This document shows, in pieces, positions 34,608 through 42,569 of a DNA stretch of 64,000 nt (position 1 is the first letter of the stretch; every line of letters starts with the position of its first letter). The stretch is from Fen-455 sp049514105. GTDB taxonomy: Bacteria > Actinomycetota > Acidimicrobiia > Acidimicrobiales > Bog-793. Below the pieces are notes generated by a model. It had not been told where the DNA came from, made no database searches, and saw nothing but the letters and a program-made list of their open reading frames with translations. The position numbers and the translations under genes were made by a program. Location: positions 1-64,000 of the forward strand of contig JBEKVJ010000002.1 of NCBI GenBank assembly GCA_049514105.1, given 5' to 3'.

Positions 34608-34624
34608 GCTGCCTTTACGGCAGC
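34608..34624. terminator. Short hairpin between convergent genes
   Basis: GCTGCC-TTTAC-GGCAGC forms a perfect 6-bp stem just after the tryptophanase stop. There is no T run, so its efficiency is doubtful. Confidence 0.35.
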
Positions 34625-34686
34625 TCGCGACACAAAGCCCAGGAGTCTTCCCAGAACTCGGGACCACCAGCCAATGGTGTCGGCGC

Positions 34687-35208
34687 TCAGCCCATCGTTT
34701 TCGCGCCGTCGAGCGACTCGCGGATGATGTCCGCGTGACCGGCGTGCTGGGCGGTCTCGCCGATCAAGTGCAAGAGGACCCGGCGCGCTGACCAGCGTGC
34801 CCCGGGCGCGAACCAAGGGGCGGGCGGCAACGGCTGAGAGCGGTCGAGAGAAGGCAACGAAATCACGAGCTGCTCGGTCGCGCGGGCAACCTCCTCATAG
34901 CGCGACAACAGCCCGGCCAGAGTCTCGTCCTCACCCATGCAAAAGCTCGCTTCATGCTCCGCGCCGGCATCCTCACCGCCGGACGACAGCGCTTGTGGGC
35001 CCCGGACTATGAAATCGGCCCAGTTTCGCTCAACCCGGCTCAAGTGCTTGATCAAGCCCCCGAGACACAGCGCGCTGACGGTGGTCCGGGTCCGTGCCTG
35101 CTCGTCAGTCAGGTCCCTCACGGTACGAAGCAAGAAGCCCCGATGGGACGCGAGAGCCTCAAGAAAATCGGCTCGCTCGCGGTCTTCTGTCGTGCCCTCG
35201 GTCGTCAT
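34687..35208 (-). CDS. DinB family protein (DUF664 type)
   Basis: 173 residues, four-helix bundle of the DinB/mycothiol-transferase superfamily: LEALASHRGFLLRTVRDLTD, CLGGLIKHLSRVERNWADF, APGARWSARRVLLHLIGETA and QHAGHADIIRESLDG. Histidines in LIKHL and in the C-terminal HAGHAD box are the expected metal ligands. Family members are metal-dependent thiol transferases using mycothiol or bacillithiol. The specific substrate is unknown. It is convergent with tnaA. Confidence 0.88.
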   Translation of the reverse strand: MTTEGTTEDRERADFLEALASHRGFLLRTVRDLTDEQARTRTTVSALCLGGLIKHLSRVERNWADFIVRGPQALSSGGEDAGAEHEASFCMGEDETLAGLLSRYEEVARATEQLVISLPSLDRSQPLPPAPWFAPGARWSARRVLLHLIGETAQHAGHADIIRESLDGAKTMG

Positions 35209-35640
35209 GGCCCCAACGGTAGCGGCACGCAGAAGCGCTGAACTCGCTGACCAAGCCGGGCCTGAGTCTCGCTCTCATCGCTGTCTATCTTCGAGCCGAG
35301 GTGCTGCCTGAGCGTCTCACTAGGCCGGAGCAGTCGATTCGCCAAGCTTGTTCCGGGCCGGTCAGAAGGTACCGATGACATCTTGACTACGCACGCTGGT
35401 GCTAACGATGCCCAGTGCACTCACTCGGAGTGTTGCGACAGTGGTGATGCCGCCGATGGTGGCGGTAGATGCAGAATACAAGCCCGCATGCATCGGCTGT
35501 CGTTATACTGCTTGACGGTATATCGGTTTCCGGAGTATTGTCACGGTATGCTTCTCGTGATTGGCGCCACACGGTTCGCGAGCCGTGTCGCGTCCCGCGG
35601 CGAATACCCTGACCCCGGTGGCGAGCTTCGAAGCGTGTAG
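35209..35640. other. Intergenic region with a strong plus-strand promoter
   Basis: 432 bp upstream of the small membrane protein gene. No gene recognised. TTGACG (35512-35517) and TATTGT (35536-35541) are spaced by 18 bases and would give a leader of about 90 nt before ATG 35641. It begins the stretch of accessory membrane and secreted proteins. Confidence 0.45.
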
Positions 35641-36078
35641 ATGAGCGCGTTCTGGTTGGGGACGGGCCTTGTCATCGTGGCCGTGGCTATCGGCCTGAAC
35701 GAGGTGAGGCGACAGCGATGGCACCCTCGGCCTGTGCTCATCGTGCTCGTCGTCCTGCTCGTCGTCGCGTTTGTCCCACCCATGGAGTTGCGGAACCGGG
35801 CGCAGTGGCGCGCCGAGTTCGGAACCTTCAGCGCGACCGCTGCTCCACCAAGAGTCGACTTGTGCGGCCGCCGGTTTTACCCTGACGACGAGACGGTGAC
35901 CCTCACACAAGCCAAGGATCAAGAAGGCCGCGCGCTCGGCGTCGTAGCGCGCACTCCTGCTGGGACTGCGATCCTCGCTAAGACCTCACACGCTCATGTC
36001 GGCGACTGCATCCTCACGCTGTATGTGGAGACAGCACCGGACCGCTATGTCGTCTACGAGCTGTCCGGAGGCCCCTGA
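35641..36078 (+). CDS. Small two-helix membrane protein of unknown function
   Basis: 145 residues. Two membrane helices at the N-terminus (FWLGTGLVIVAVAIGLNEV and PVLIVLVVLLVVAFVPPMEL) are followed by about 90 residues that should lie outside the membrane, with two cysteines (VDLCGRRF and VGDCILTLYV) placed to form a disulfide. No known family is recognised. Support for coding comes from the promoter upstream, the hydrophobic pattern and strong GC bias at third positions. A perfect hairpin (GATCTACC/GGTAGATC, 36077-36100) overlaps its stop. Confidence 0.7.
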   Translation: MSAFWLGTGLVIVAVAIGLNEVRRQRWHPRPVLIVLVVLLVVAFVPPMELRNRAQWRAEFGTFSATAAPPRVDLCGRRFYPDDETVTLTQAKDQEGRALGVVARTPAGTAILAKTSHAHVGDCILTLYVETAPDRYVVYELSGGP

Positions 36079-36100
36079 TCTACCCCTGGCGAGGTAGATC
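36077..36100 (+). terminator. Hairpin at the end of the small membrane protein gene
   Basis: GATCTACC and GGTAGATC form a perfect 8-bp stem with an 8-nt loop, beginning inside the TGA stop. No T run follows, so it may slow decay rather than end transcription. Confidence 0.4.
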
Positions 36101-36440
36101 GCGTGCGAATCCTCCCGACAAGAAGCTACTGCTCAGCGCGATCGTCCTCAGCACCTGCGCGATCTCGCACAGAACGGTTCACCAACTCCTCACCATGTTC
36201 ATCGACCGCGTTCTCGTCCCGGAGCCGGAGTGAGCTGGTCGATGCTGTTAGTCGGGTTACCGGCGGCAGGCTGAGCGCACTCATCGCAGTACTGGTCCGT
36301 CGGTGTCCTTTGGCGGCCCAGGCCGGTTGGCGCGGACTAAGTGGGCCAGGTCCCTCGTCCGCTCTAGATAAGTGATGACCGCGATAAAAGTCGTGGAAGT
36401 CAGGGCTGTCTGACCAAGCCCCGCGTCGTGTAATGGCGTC
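36101..36440. other. Intergenic region, no gene supported
   Basis: About 340 bp before the secreted protein gene at 36441. A minus-strand frame (36126-36629) with scattered Cys and His overlaps the signal peptide of that gene and is judged a shadow. No clear promoter was found. Confidence 0.35.
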
Positions 36441-37517
36441 GTGGTGGATGTATACCTGCGCTTGGTGGCGACAAGACGCACATCGTGGCAGGTGCTGATG
36501 GTCATGAGCGCGCTCGTCGTTGGGAGCTTTACGACCGCACAAGTGGCACCTAAACGCGCCCTCGTAGGGTTGTCGAGGCCCAACCAGGCGACGACAGCCC
36601 GAGGCACTCTGACCGGAGAAGTCTGCCAACCTCAGGAGGGTCCACCTGAGGCGAAGGTGACCGTCTTCCTTGACGAAAGCAACGCCGGAGGACCGGGGAA
36701 GCAGATTCGGTCCGCGACCGTGCCACGAAACGGCAGATACAGGTTCACATCAGTCGTTCAGGGGTCTTACCTTCTTGTCGGGCAATGGCTCGGCTCTCCA
36801 CGCTTTCAGACGGGCGCTTCGGTGTGGGCTGGCCAAACCGAGGTGGTGAATCTTCCGACGTGCATTCCGACGACCGGAGTCGCCTACAAACCAGCGAGCG
36901 CTGCTGCCGTGCGACAGTTCCTAGCGGAGGCGACCCGCGGTGACGACCGAGCTTTCTCCGCTACCTATCGTTACCTCGGAGGGGAGATATACGGAACCGA
37001 GCAAACGGGCCAGACCTTCTCATTCGCCCAGAAACCGCACGGTCATGACTCCATCTACCCATGGGGAGCCGGTGATTTCGCCTACCGCGCTCAAAAGGGC
37101 GGCGAATCCCTGGAGTTCATCCAGCGGGTCCGTCATGATTACGAGTGCGTGCGTAACACGCCCGCTACGGCTTGGTCGTGCGAAGGCCCGAACAATAGGA
37201 GCATCGGCAACGCCCTCGCGGTTCTCGGTTTTGACGAGCAGGTGGGAATTCTCCGAGACATGCCTCTACCCACGAAGGACGCGGCGATGTCGTCGGGCAC
37301 ATTGAACGGGCTGAAGGTGACTTGCCTCCGATTCCAGGAATCCGATGGCTCACAGGTGACCTGGTGCATCACGGCCAGCGACATCACCGCCTTTGCGGCA
37401 GCTGAGAACATCGACAATGTGGAAATACTGACGCTCTCCCCCTCGCTAATCGCGGGCACCTTTTCGCTTCCTGCGCGCCCGGTGAAATGGTATGGGTACA
37501 CAGGGTTGCCGACCTAG
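36441..37517 (+). CDS. Secreted protein with N-terminal Cys-flanked beta-sandwich domain
   Basis: 358 residues. A hydrophobic segment (WQVLMVMSALVVGSFTTA) acts as signal or anchor. Residues about 55-140 look like a CNA-B/carboxypeptidase-regulatory beta sandwich: LTGEVCQPQ, AKVTVFLDES, NGRYRFTSVVQGSYLLVGQW and VVNLPTCIPT, bracketed by two cysteines. The remaining 210 residues match no family known to me and include four more cysteines. The same bracketed domain type ends the propeller protein at 40082. A cell-surface or secreted role is inferred. The start could be the GTG at 36441 or an ATG near 36498. Confidence 0.7.
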   Translation: MVDVYLRLVATRRTSWQVLMVMSALVVGSFTTAQVAPKRALVGLSRPNQATTARGTLTGEVCQPQEGPPEAKVTVFLDESNAGGPGKQIRSATVPRNGRYRFTSVVQGSYLLVGQWLGSPRFQTGASVWAGQTEVVNLPTCIPTTGVAYKPASAAAVRQFLAEATRGDDRAFSATYRYLGGEIYGTEQTGQTFSFAQKPHGHDSIYPWGAGDFAYRAQKGGESLEFIQRVRHDYECVRNTPATAWSCEGPNNRSIGNALAVLGFDEQVGILRDMPLPTKDAAMSSGTLNGLKVTCLRFQESDGSQVTWCITASDITAFAAAENIDNVEILTLSPSLIAGTFSLPARPVKWYGYTGLPT

Positions 37518-37538
37518 ATCGGATAGGGGCCAACGACG

Positions 37539-38228
37539 ATGGCCGTCTGGGATGAACTAAAGCTCGTCCTGCTCGATCTGGAAGGCTCCGGCGGGCTCGC
37601 GGCATACCCCGACCCCCGGATGGACGAAGGCAGGGAGCCGCCTTTTGGGATTGACCTTGCCCCATGGGCCACCGACGTGGCCGAGCGACTAAGTTGTCAG
37701 TTCGGCGACGACGTGGAACTGACCGTCGGGGCGTTTCGTTACCCAGAACGGCAGCCGCTCCGACAGCCCGCGAGCGCTTCCGACGACATCGCGGAGATAG
37801 ATCCGAGCGAGTTGACCGTCGAGCTTGACGCGCCCGTCGTCGTGGCCTCGGGACGAACGATCATGGGGGCGTTGCGCGTCCATAACATGAGCGCGCACAC
37901 GAGTGTTATTGCGACCAACGGGCAACTGACCGCGGAGGTTGTTGACCCGCAGACCGGGGCCGTCGTCGGAGGCTTCGTCGGTTCACAACGCTTGCCGCTT
38001 GTTCACTTTCGAGCCGCTCCGGGCGAAACCGTGATCGTGCCGTTGCTCGTCGGGACCGCCAGCTTTTTGCCTGACCTCGGGTACGCCATCCCGGCCGGGG
38101 AATGGATGATTCAGGCCATCGTCAAACTGGACGAGAGCGGCGAAGCCGGTCGGCAGCGAAGGGTTACCGGCCGAGTTGTATCGCGCCGCTCGCGCACGCC
38201 ATTGCTGCCCATCACCGTGACGAACTGA
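37539..38228 (+). CDS. Hypothetical protein, no family recognised
   Basis: 229 residues with no signal peptide or membrane helix. The N-terminal 75 residues are acidic (VWDELKLVLLDLEGSG, GIDLAPWATDVAERLSCQFG). Residues 95-210 are beta-rich (VELDAPVVVASGRTIMGALR, TVIVPLLVGTASFLPDLGYA), resembling an Ig-like or transthyretin-like fold. It lies 21 bp after the secreted protein gene, on the same strand, and before a bidirectional terminator, so the two probably form an operon. Function unknown. Confidence 0.68.
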   Translation: MAVWDELKLVLLDLEGSGGLAAYPDPRMDEGREPPFGIDLAPWATDVAERLSCQFGDDVELTVGAFRYPERQPLRQPASASDDIAEIDPSELTVELDAPVVVASGRTIMGALRVHNMSAHTSVIATNGQLTAEVVDPQTGAVVGGFVGSQRLPLVHFRAAPGETVIVPLLVGTASFLPDLGYAIPAGEWMIQAIVKLDESGEAGRQRRVTGRVVSRRSRTPLLPITVTN

Positions 38229-38252
38229 GGGCCTAGACGACCAGCGGCGTTG

Positions 38253-38312
38253 TTTTTCCCCCGTTTCTCCCTATCCCTCTACCAATTAGTAAAGGGAATA
38301 ATCGGGGAAAAA
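38253..38312. terminator. Bidirectional terminator
   Basis: TTTTTCCCC (38253-38261) pairs with GGGGAAAAA (38304-38312), and an inner TCCCT/AGGGA adds to the stem. The T run after the stem on either strand makes it work in both directions, separating the plus-strand pair at 36441-38228 from the minus-strand gene ending at 38356. Confidence 0.65.
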
Positions 38313-38355
38313 TAGTGGCTCGGCTTCGGCCCTCCCCTTTGTCCGAACGAAGTGC

Positions 38356-38910
38356 CTACCCGAGTGGCCGGAACGAGTCGAGGAAGTTCTGGGCCTGCCT
38401 CTCGGTGCCCCGAGTCACTACCTGCGCGACCCATACGACGCCGCCGTGCGAAACCATGAGCGTCCCACGGCAATGGCTGGCAACACAGAACACCGGATTG
38501 GCGAGGACTGCGAATCCGGTTACGTTTTGAACACCGCTAGGGCCATCTGCTGACGGTGGTTCGGACAGTCCGTCGAACATGGCCCAGACGGTTTCAAGTG
38601 ACGAGCCGCGCGGATCGAAGGGGACGTCGCCAATTACGGTTACCGCCTCCACGTTCCTTAGCGGGCGGTTCGAGATTGGCAGCACGAGCCAGCCGCTCGG
38701 ATTGGTTTTGACCTGCCAGACCGGAAACCTGCCGAGCCACGTCATCTGCGTGACATGGACCCGCCCCGAGAACCCTACGGAGAAGTGACCCCAAGAAGGC
38801 CCCTGGACGGTCTGACTTGTCCTAGCGGCCACTACCCCGGCACCGATGGCGATGACCGCGAGGATCGTCACGACGAAGGCAGCGCTGGGGCGGTGGAGCT
38901 TGTGCACCAC
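38356..38910 (-). CDS. Membrane-anchored hypothetical protein
   Basis: 184 residues. One N-terminal membrane helix (AAFVVTILAVIAIGAGVVAA) is followed by an outside domain with beta-strand character (GHFSVGFSGRVHVTQM, WLVLPISNRPLRNVEAVTVI) and a pair of cysteines in PVFCVASHCRGTLM. No known family is recognised. It shares its general architecture (short anchor plus small extracytoplasmic domain) with its neighbours. The lipoprotein gene at 39073 lies 160 bp upstream on the same strand. Confidence 0.65.
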   Translation of the reverse strand: MVHKLHRPSAAFVVTILAVIAIGAGVVAARTSQTVQGPSWGHFSVGFSGRVHVTQMTWLGRFPVWQVKTNPSGWLVLPISNRPLRNVEAVTVIGDVPFDPRGSSLETVWAMFDGLSEPPSADGPSGVQNVTGFAVLANPVFCVASHCRGTLMVSHGGVVWVAQVVTRGTERQAQNFLDSFRPLG

Positions 38911-39072
38911 GATCAGGCTAACCCTGCCAAGTGCGCCAGGGCGGGGCTAAATCGCGATGGACGCCGACGTGCTCAATGGCGGAAACGCCAGCGCCACACC
39001 GGGTACCCGACAAGCGCGAGAACAAGGACGGCCCCAGAAGGCGCCACAGTGGTGGACCACCAACCGAGTTCA

Positions 39073-40035
39073 TTACGCCGCCCGCAACGAGTACAAAACC
39101 GTCCTTGCGATCATGCCGTTCCCGGCCAGCCCGATGGACACGTAGACCGGCTTCGAGCGCCCTGGAACGGTGAGCTTGAGGACGAGGATCGAGTACGCGG
39201 GCGACGTCGCGGGACAGGCGGTCAGGTCGTGGAGGGCGAGGCAACGGGTGGGAAAGGTCGTGGGGACCAAAAGGGGACTCCAGTCAACATCGACTTCGAC
39301 ACCGTTGCCAGGCTGCTGAGCAAGCGGTAGACGGAACGGCTGATGGCACACGGCAGGGTGAGTAGCCTTCGTCAAGAACACAGTGTCGCCAGTCATCGCT
39401 GGGCCCGTCCCGCCGCAGACTCCGATGTCAACCCATCGGTACGTTCGCCAGTCTGCCGGGACCGAGAACTGCAACCCGGCAAAGGTCAATGAGCGCCACG
39501 CCGCGGGAACGACCGGCGCAGGACCGCTGGCGAGAGCGACAGCTCGGGGTGAGCGGGTCAGGGTTTCGGCGACCTGGCGTGCGACTGGCCCATAGGTATG
39601 CAGTTCGACTCCAATGGATGGGACGTAGTAGGTGAAATATGGGACCTTGCCGTGAGGCCCGAGAAGGACCTGCACTCCATTGAGAATCGTCGGCTTCTCA
39701 CCTGCGTACTTCGAGGGAACACGGCGCATAGAGTCAAGACTCGCGAGTGTGGTCTGCTCGGTCACTTGACAAGCGGGACCGCCACTTGTTGGTCCGACAA
39801 ACGTGACTCCCACCGAGCCAGAATCACAGGACGGCGTTCGTGGATACAAGACGTAGAACGATGCAGGTACCGATATCTGAGCGTTTTCGTAAGCGACCGG
39901 TACCCACCCCTTTGGCGTGGCTGAGAGGTCAACGGTAGGGAGCGTCTTGGTCGTGGTGGACGGTGCCGCCGAGCTAGTGCACGCCGCGAGGACGAGGGTC
40001 AGGACCACTAGCACGAAGGCGCGCACACTCACCAT
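39073..40035 (-). CDS. Lipoprotein with two related beta-rich lobes
   Basis: 320 residues. Lipobox LVLAAC follows a hydrophobic signal (VRAFVLVVLTLVLAAC). ATG 40035 is chosen because GGGAG lies 7 nt before it. The mature protein appears internally duplicated: GWVPVAYENAQISVPASFYV (lobe 1) resembles AWRSLTFAGLQFSVPADWRT (lobe 2), each followed by a Gly/Cys-rich segment (CDSGSVGVTF; CGGTGPAMTG). The likely role is an outer-face binding or sensing protein. No family known to me. It lies directly downstream of the sigma-propeller operon on the same strand. Confidence 0.72.
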   Translation of the reverse strand: MVSVRAFVLVVLTLVLAACTSSAAPSTTTKTLPTVDLSATPKGWVPVAYENAQISVPASFYVLYPRTPSCDSGSVGVTFVGPTSGGPACQVTEQTTLASLDSMRRVPSKYAGEKPTILNGVQVLLGPHGKVPYFTYYVPSIGVELHTYGPVARQVAETLTRSPRAVALASGPAPVVPAAWRSLTFAGLQFSVPADWRTYRWVDIGVCGGTGPAMTGDTVFLTKATHPAVCHQPFRLPLAQQPGNGVEVDVDWSPLLVPTTFPTRCLALHDLTACPATSPAYSILVLKLTVPGRSKPVYVSIGLAGNGMIARTVLYSLRAA

Positions 40036-40081
40036 CCTCATGCTCCCATGAAGCCTGGAACGGTCGGGTTCGCGTACGAGA

Positions 40082-41593
40082 TCACTTGCAGTAGTCCGGG
40101 AAGTCGGCGGTGACGACAGCACCGGCGCGGACTGTCACACCCCTCGAACCCCACCAGCCTTTCACCTGGTACTCGCCTGGCCTGACCGAGAACCGGTATT
40201 TGGAACCCGATTTGACTGTCTCTGAGGCAACGAGCTTGGAGTCGTAGTAGAGGCTTATCTTGACGTGGAAGGCCCTACCAGCCGGGGCGATTCCCTCGCA
40301 GGCGAAGGCGTAACCGGTAACAACGCCGGTGGGCTTGGCAGTCCTCCCAGCCGCCGCCTTCACGGTCGGAGCCTTCACTGACTGCCAGGAGCGACCTCCG
40401 TTGCTGGTGCGCCATAACCTACTAACACTCTGCGCGAACCAGTCGGTCGCCGAGAGTGGAACGATGTTTCCCGCGCCAACACCCCTTGCCGCCCCCGGTA
40501 GTCGGACGAATGTGCGGCCTCCGTTCCTGGTGATCAGCGTGCCCTGTGCGCCCGCCACATCGAACAAGGCTTCGTCGTTGGACACAGCGAGGTAATCGTT
40601 TGTATTGGCGGCGTACTCCCCAGGCGGACGAAGGGTGAGGAAGTTCTGGCCCTCATCAGACGAGCGGACGAAGTAGCCGAAAAGCCCGGTTATGCAATGT
40701 CCCCAGAGAACTTTTGCCGAAGTGGCACTTAGGTCGCAGCGCAGGCCACCCAAGCCATCACTCGGGAGAACGGAAAGGTTGTGACCCCCGTCGTTGGATA
40801 CGAACAGGAGGGTGTTTCCTATTGCGCTGGTCACGGCGACCCAGAGCTTCGAGCCGAAGGCGGTCAACCCGACCTCGTAGTAGTCGGGGTAGTTGATTGC
40901 ATGTCGGGACAATGGGAGGGCCTCCATGGTCCAGGAATCGCTCGTCACCGCAGACGATGCCAAATCGAGCGACCGGCACTCAGTCTTGGAGCAGTCTTGG
41001 TAGGCGGCGAGGAACGCCCTGCCGTTCGCGGTGACAATGGGCGAGGTAATCACCCCGAGCGAAGGCGCAAGTCGCCAAAGCTTGCCGCTGTCTATCGTCT
41101 GATAGAGCGACGGTCCGCCTAATGGTGTTTGTTGCAGGAGTCCGTAGCCGTCCCGTCGGTTCGCGAACTCGAGGCCGTACATGCCCGCAGGAGGCGTACC
41201 GACCCTGACGAAGGACTTCCCGCCGTCGGTGCTTCGCATGAGCACAGGGCAAGTTCCAGCGGCACAGGGATACGTCCCGAGCATCCACAGGTAACCGTCG
41301 GCACCGGTAACCGCGGTCGGGGTGACCTTCGCTGATGTAACCGTCTGCGTGCTTGCCGGGGTCGTTTTCGCCGGGGCGACGAGACTGTGGAACAGACTGA
41401 CGTGGGGAAGGGGGACAAAGAACACGACCACAATGGCAGCAGCGACAAGGACGGTCGTCACCCGGCGAGCAACGCGGGGTCGGCGCGTGGCAGACAGCGT
41501 TGGCATCCGGCCCGGACTAATCGGAGCTTTCGCGAGGGCTTGAAACGTCTCACGAAGCCTTGTCTCAAGAACGTCGTCGCGCATGTTCGTCAC
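40082..41593 (-). CDS. Membrane-anchored BNR/Asp-box beta-propeller protein coupled to a sigma factor
   Basis: 503 residues. About 45 cytoplasmic residues, one membrane helix (TTVLVAAAIVVVFFVPLPHV), then a propeller with six Asp-box repeats: STDGGKSFVR, TIDSGKLWRL, SNDGGHNLSV, SSDEGQNFLT, TRNGGRTFVR and TSNGGRSWQS. The C-terminal 85 residues form a Cys-bracketed beta-sandwich (VTGYAFACEG through TADFPDYC). The ATG overlaps the sigma-factor stop by 4 nt. In this position ECF-type sigma operons normally carry an anti-sigma factor, so the short cytoplasmic tail may hold the sigma factor while the propeller senses outside signals; that is inference. Confidence 0.82.
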   Translation of the reverse strand: MTNMRDDVLETRLRETFQALAKAPISPGRMPTLSATRRPRVARRVTTVLVAAAIVVVFFVPLPHVSLFHSLVAPAKTTPASTQTVTSAKVTPTAVTGADGYLWMLGTYPCAAGTCPVLMRSTDGGKSFVRVGTPPAGMYGLEFANRRDGYGLLQQTPLGGPSLYQTIDSGKLWRLAPSLGVITSPIVTANGRAFLAAYQDCSKTECRSLDLASSAVTSDSWTMEALPLSRHAINYPDYYEVGLTAFGSKLWVAVTSAIGNTLLFVSNDGGHNLSVLPSDGLGGLRCDLSATSAKVLWGHCITGLFGYFVRSSDEGQNFLTLRPPGEYAANTNDYLAVSNDEALFDVAGAQGTLITRNGGRTFVRLPGAARGVGAGNIVPLSATDWFAQSVSRLWRTSNGGRSWQSVKAPTVKAAAGRTAKPTGVVTGYAFACEGIAPAGRAFHVKISLYYDSKLVASETVKSGSKYRFSVRPGEYQVKGWWGSRGVTVRAGAVVTADFPDYCK

Positions 41594-42090
41594 GACAACT
41601 CCTTCCGTAACGATGCCAGAGCGTGGTGGAGATTCGACTTGACGGTGCCCGGCCGACAGGAGAGGAGGCTCGCTATCTCTACCTCAGGGAGGTCCTCGTA
41701 GTAACGGAGTACGACGACGGCGCGTTGTCGGAACGGAAGCCGACACACAGCGCCCCAGGTTTCGTCGAGGTCAGGGTTCTCGACCAGACGAGGGACAATC
41801 GCAGGTTGGCGACGCTGCACTCGAAGGTGGCGAAGATGGCTGCGACTCAGATTGACCACCGTGGTTCGGAGGTAGGCGGGGGGATTGTCCAGAGGCCGTC
41901 TTGTTCTGGCGATCCGAACAAAAGACTCCTGTACAAGTTCCTCGGCGTCTGGCGCGGAACCGACCAGCAGCAGAGCCAGCCGGACCATCCGGTCGCGCTC
42001 GGTGCGATACAGAGCCTCTAGGTCCTCAGCGGAGACTCCCCCACGGACGTTGGCAGGTGACGCCCTGACTGTCCCGCTGGCAGTGCTCAC
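41590..42090 (-). CDS. SigE-family RNA polymerase sigma factor (ECF-like)
   Basis: 166 residues. Region 2 is at about 22-85 (LYRTERDRMVRLALLLVGSA, PDAEELVQESFVRIAR) and region 4 at about 110-160 (LPFRQRAVVVLRYYEDLPEV, EIASLLSCRPGTVKSNLHHA). This two-domain layout without region 3 is that of the SigE-family/ECF sigma factors of actinobacteria. Its gene is coupled by ATGA to the propeller protein gene. The start is GTG 42090, with GGGAGG about 20 nt upstream; an internal GTG (VRASPANV) is possible. The divergent GntR gene lies 108 bp away. Confidence 0.92.
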   Translation of the reverse strand: MSTASGTVRASPANVRGGVSAEDLEALYRTERDRMVRLALLLVGSAPDAEELVQESFVRIARTRRPLDNPPAYLRTTVVNLSRSHLRHLRVQRRQPAIVPRLVENPDLDETWGAVCRLPFRQRAVVVLRYYEDLPEVEIASLLSCRPGTVKSNLHHALASLRKELS

Positions 42091-42164
42091 ACTCTCTATG
42101 ACGCTTAGCCTCCCAGAAAGGTTGCATGGGGTCAGGCCACGCTTCTCCGCGTACCGCCACTCTC

Positions 42165-42192
42165 TTGACGCGGACTACGGCAAGCGTATAGT
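42165..42192 (+). promoter_or_regulatory. Consensus leaderless promoter of the GntR gene
   Basis: TTGACG (42165-42170) and TATAGT (42187-42192) are 16 bases apart, and the -10 box ends 6 nt before GTG 42199, so the mRNA should start at or next to the start codon. A GTGTGA/TCACAC symmetry around 42192-42202 overlaps the start and could be an autoregulatory site. Confidence 0.62.
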
Positions 42193-42198
42193 CACACT

Positions 42199-42561
42199 GT
42201 GAGCAGTACCACTCCGAAAGTTGCCATCGACTTCGACAGCCCGGTCCCACTCCACGAGCAGGTCGCTGCCGCCATCCGCAGAGCCATCGCCGACGGGGAG
42301 GCGAAACCCGGTGAGCGGCTCCCCCCGGCTCGGGACCTAGCCGCGGTGCTCGGGGTCAACTCGAACACGGTGTTCCGGTCCTTGCACACACTCCGCGACG
42401 AGGGACTCTTGGAATTCTCCCGCGGGCACGGCGTGACGGTCACCGGCGCCGCGCTTCAACGTGGTGCTGTCGTGGCGAAGGCGCGGGAACTGGTCAAGCT
42501 GGCGCGCAAGTTCGGGTACCACCCCGACGAGCTGGTGGCGATCATCGAGCAGGTGTCGTAG
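42199..42561 (+). CDS. GntR-family regulator, YtrA-type
   Basis: 120 residues. The winged helix-turn-helix is at 12-75: SPVPLHEQVAAAIRRAIADG, EAKPGERLPPARDLAAVLGV, NSNTVFRSLHTLRDEGLLEF. The short C-terminus (VVAKARELVKLARKFGYHPD) lacks an effector domain, as in YtrA regulators, which usually control adjacent membrane or ABC proteins. The anchored META-domain gene begins 8 nt after its stop and is a probable target. Confidence 0.92.
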   Translation: MSSTTPKVAIDFDSPVPLHEQVAAAIRRAIADGEAKPGERLPPARDLAAVLGVNSNTVFRSLHTLRDEGLLEFSRGHGVTVTGAALQRGAVVAKARELVKLARKFGYHPDELVAIIEQVS

Positions 42562-42569
42562 GAGGCATC

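Noticed and set aside
36126..36629. Minus-strand frame with CHLCGRK and CASCRHQ, suggesting an HNH or zinc protein
   Set aside because: Overlaps the signal peptide and start of the secreted protein at 36441; the Cys pairs do not match a known zinc fold.
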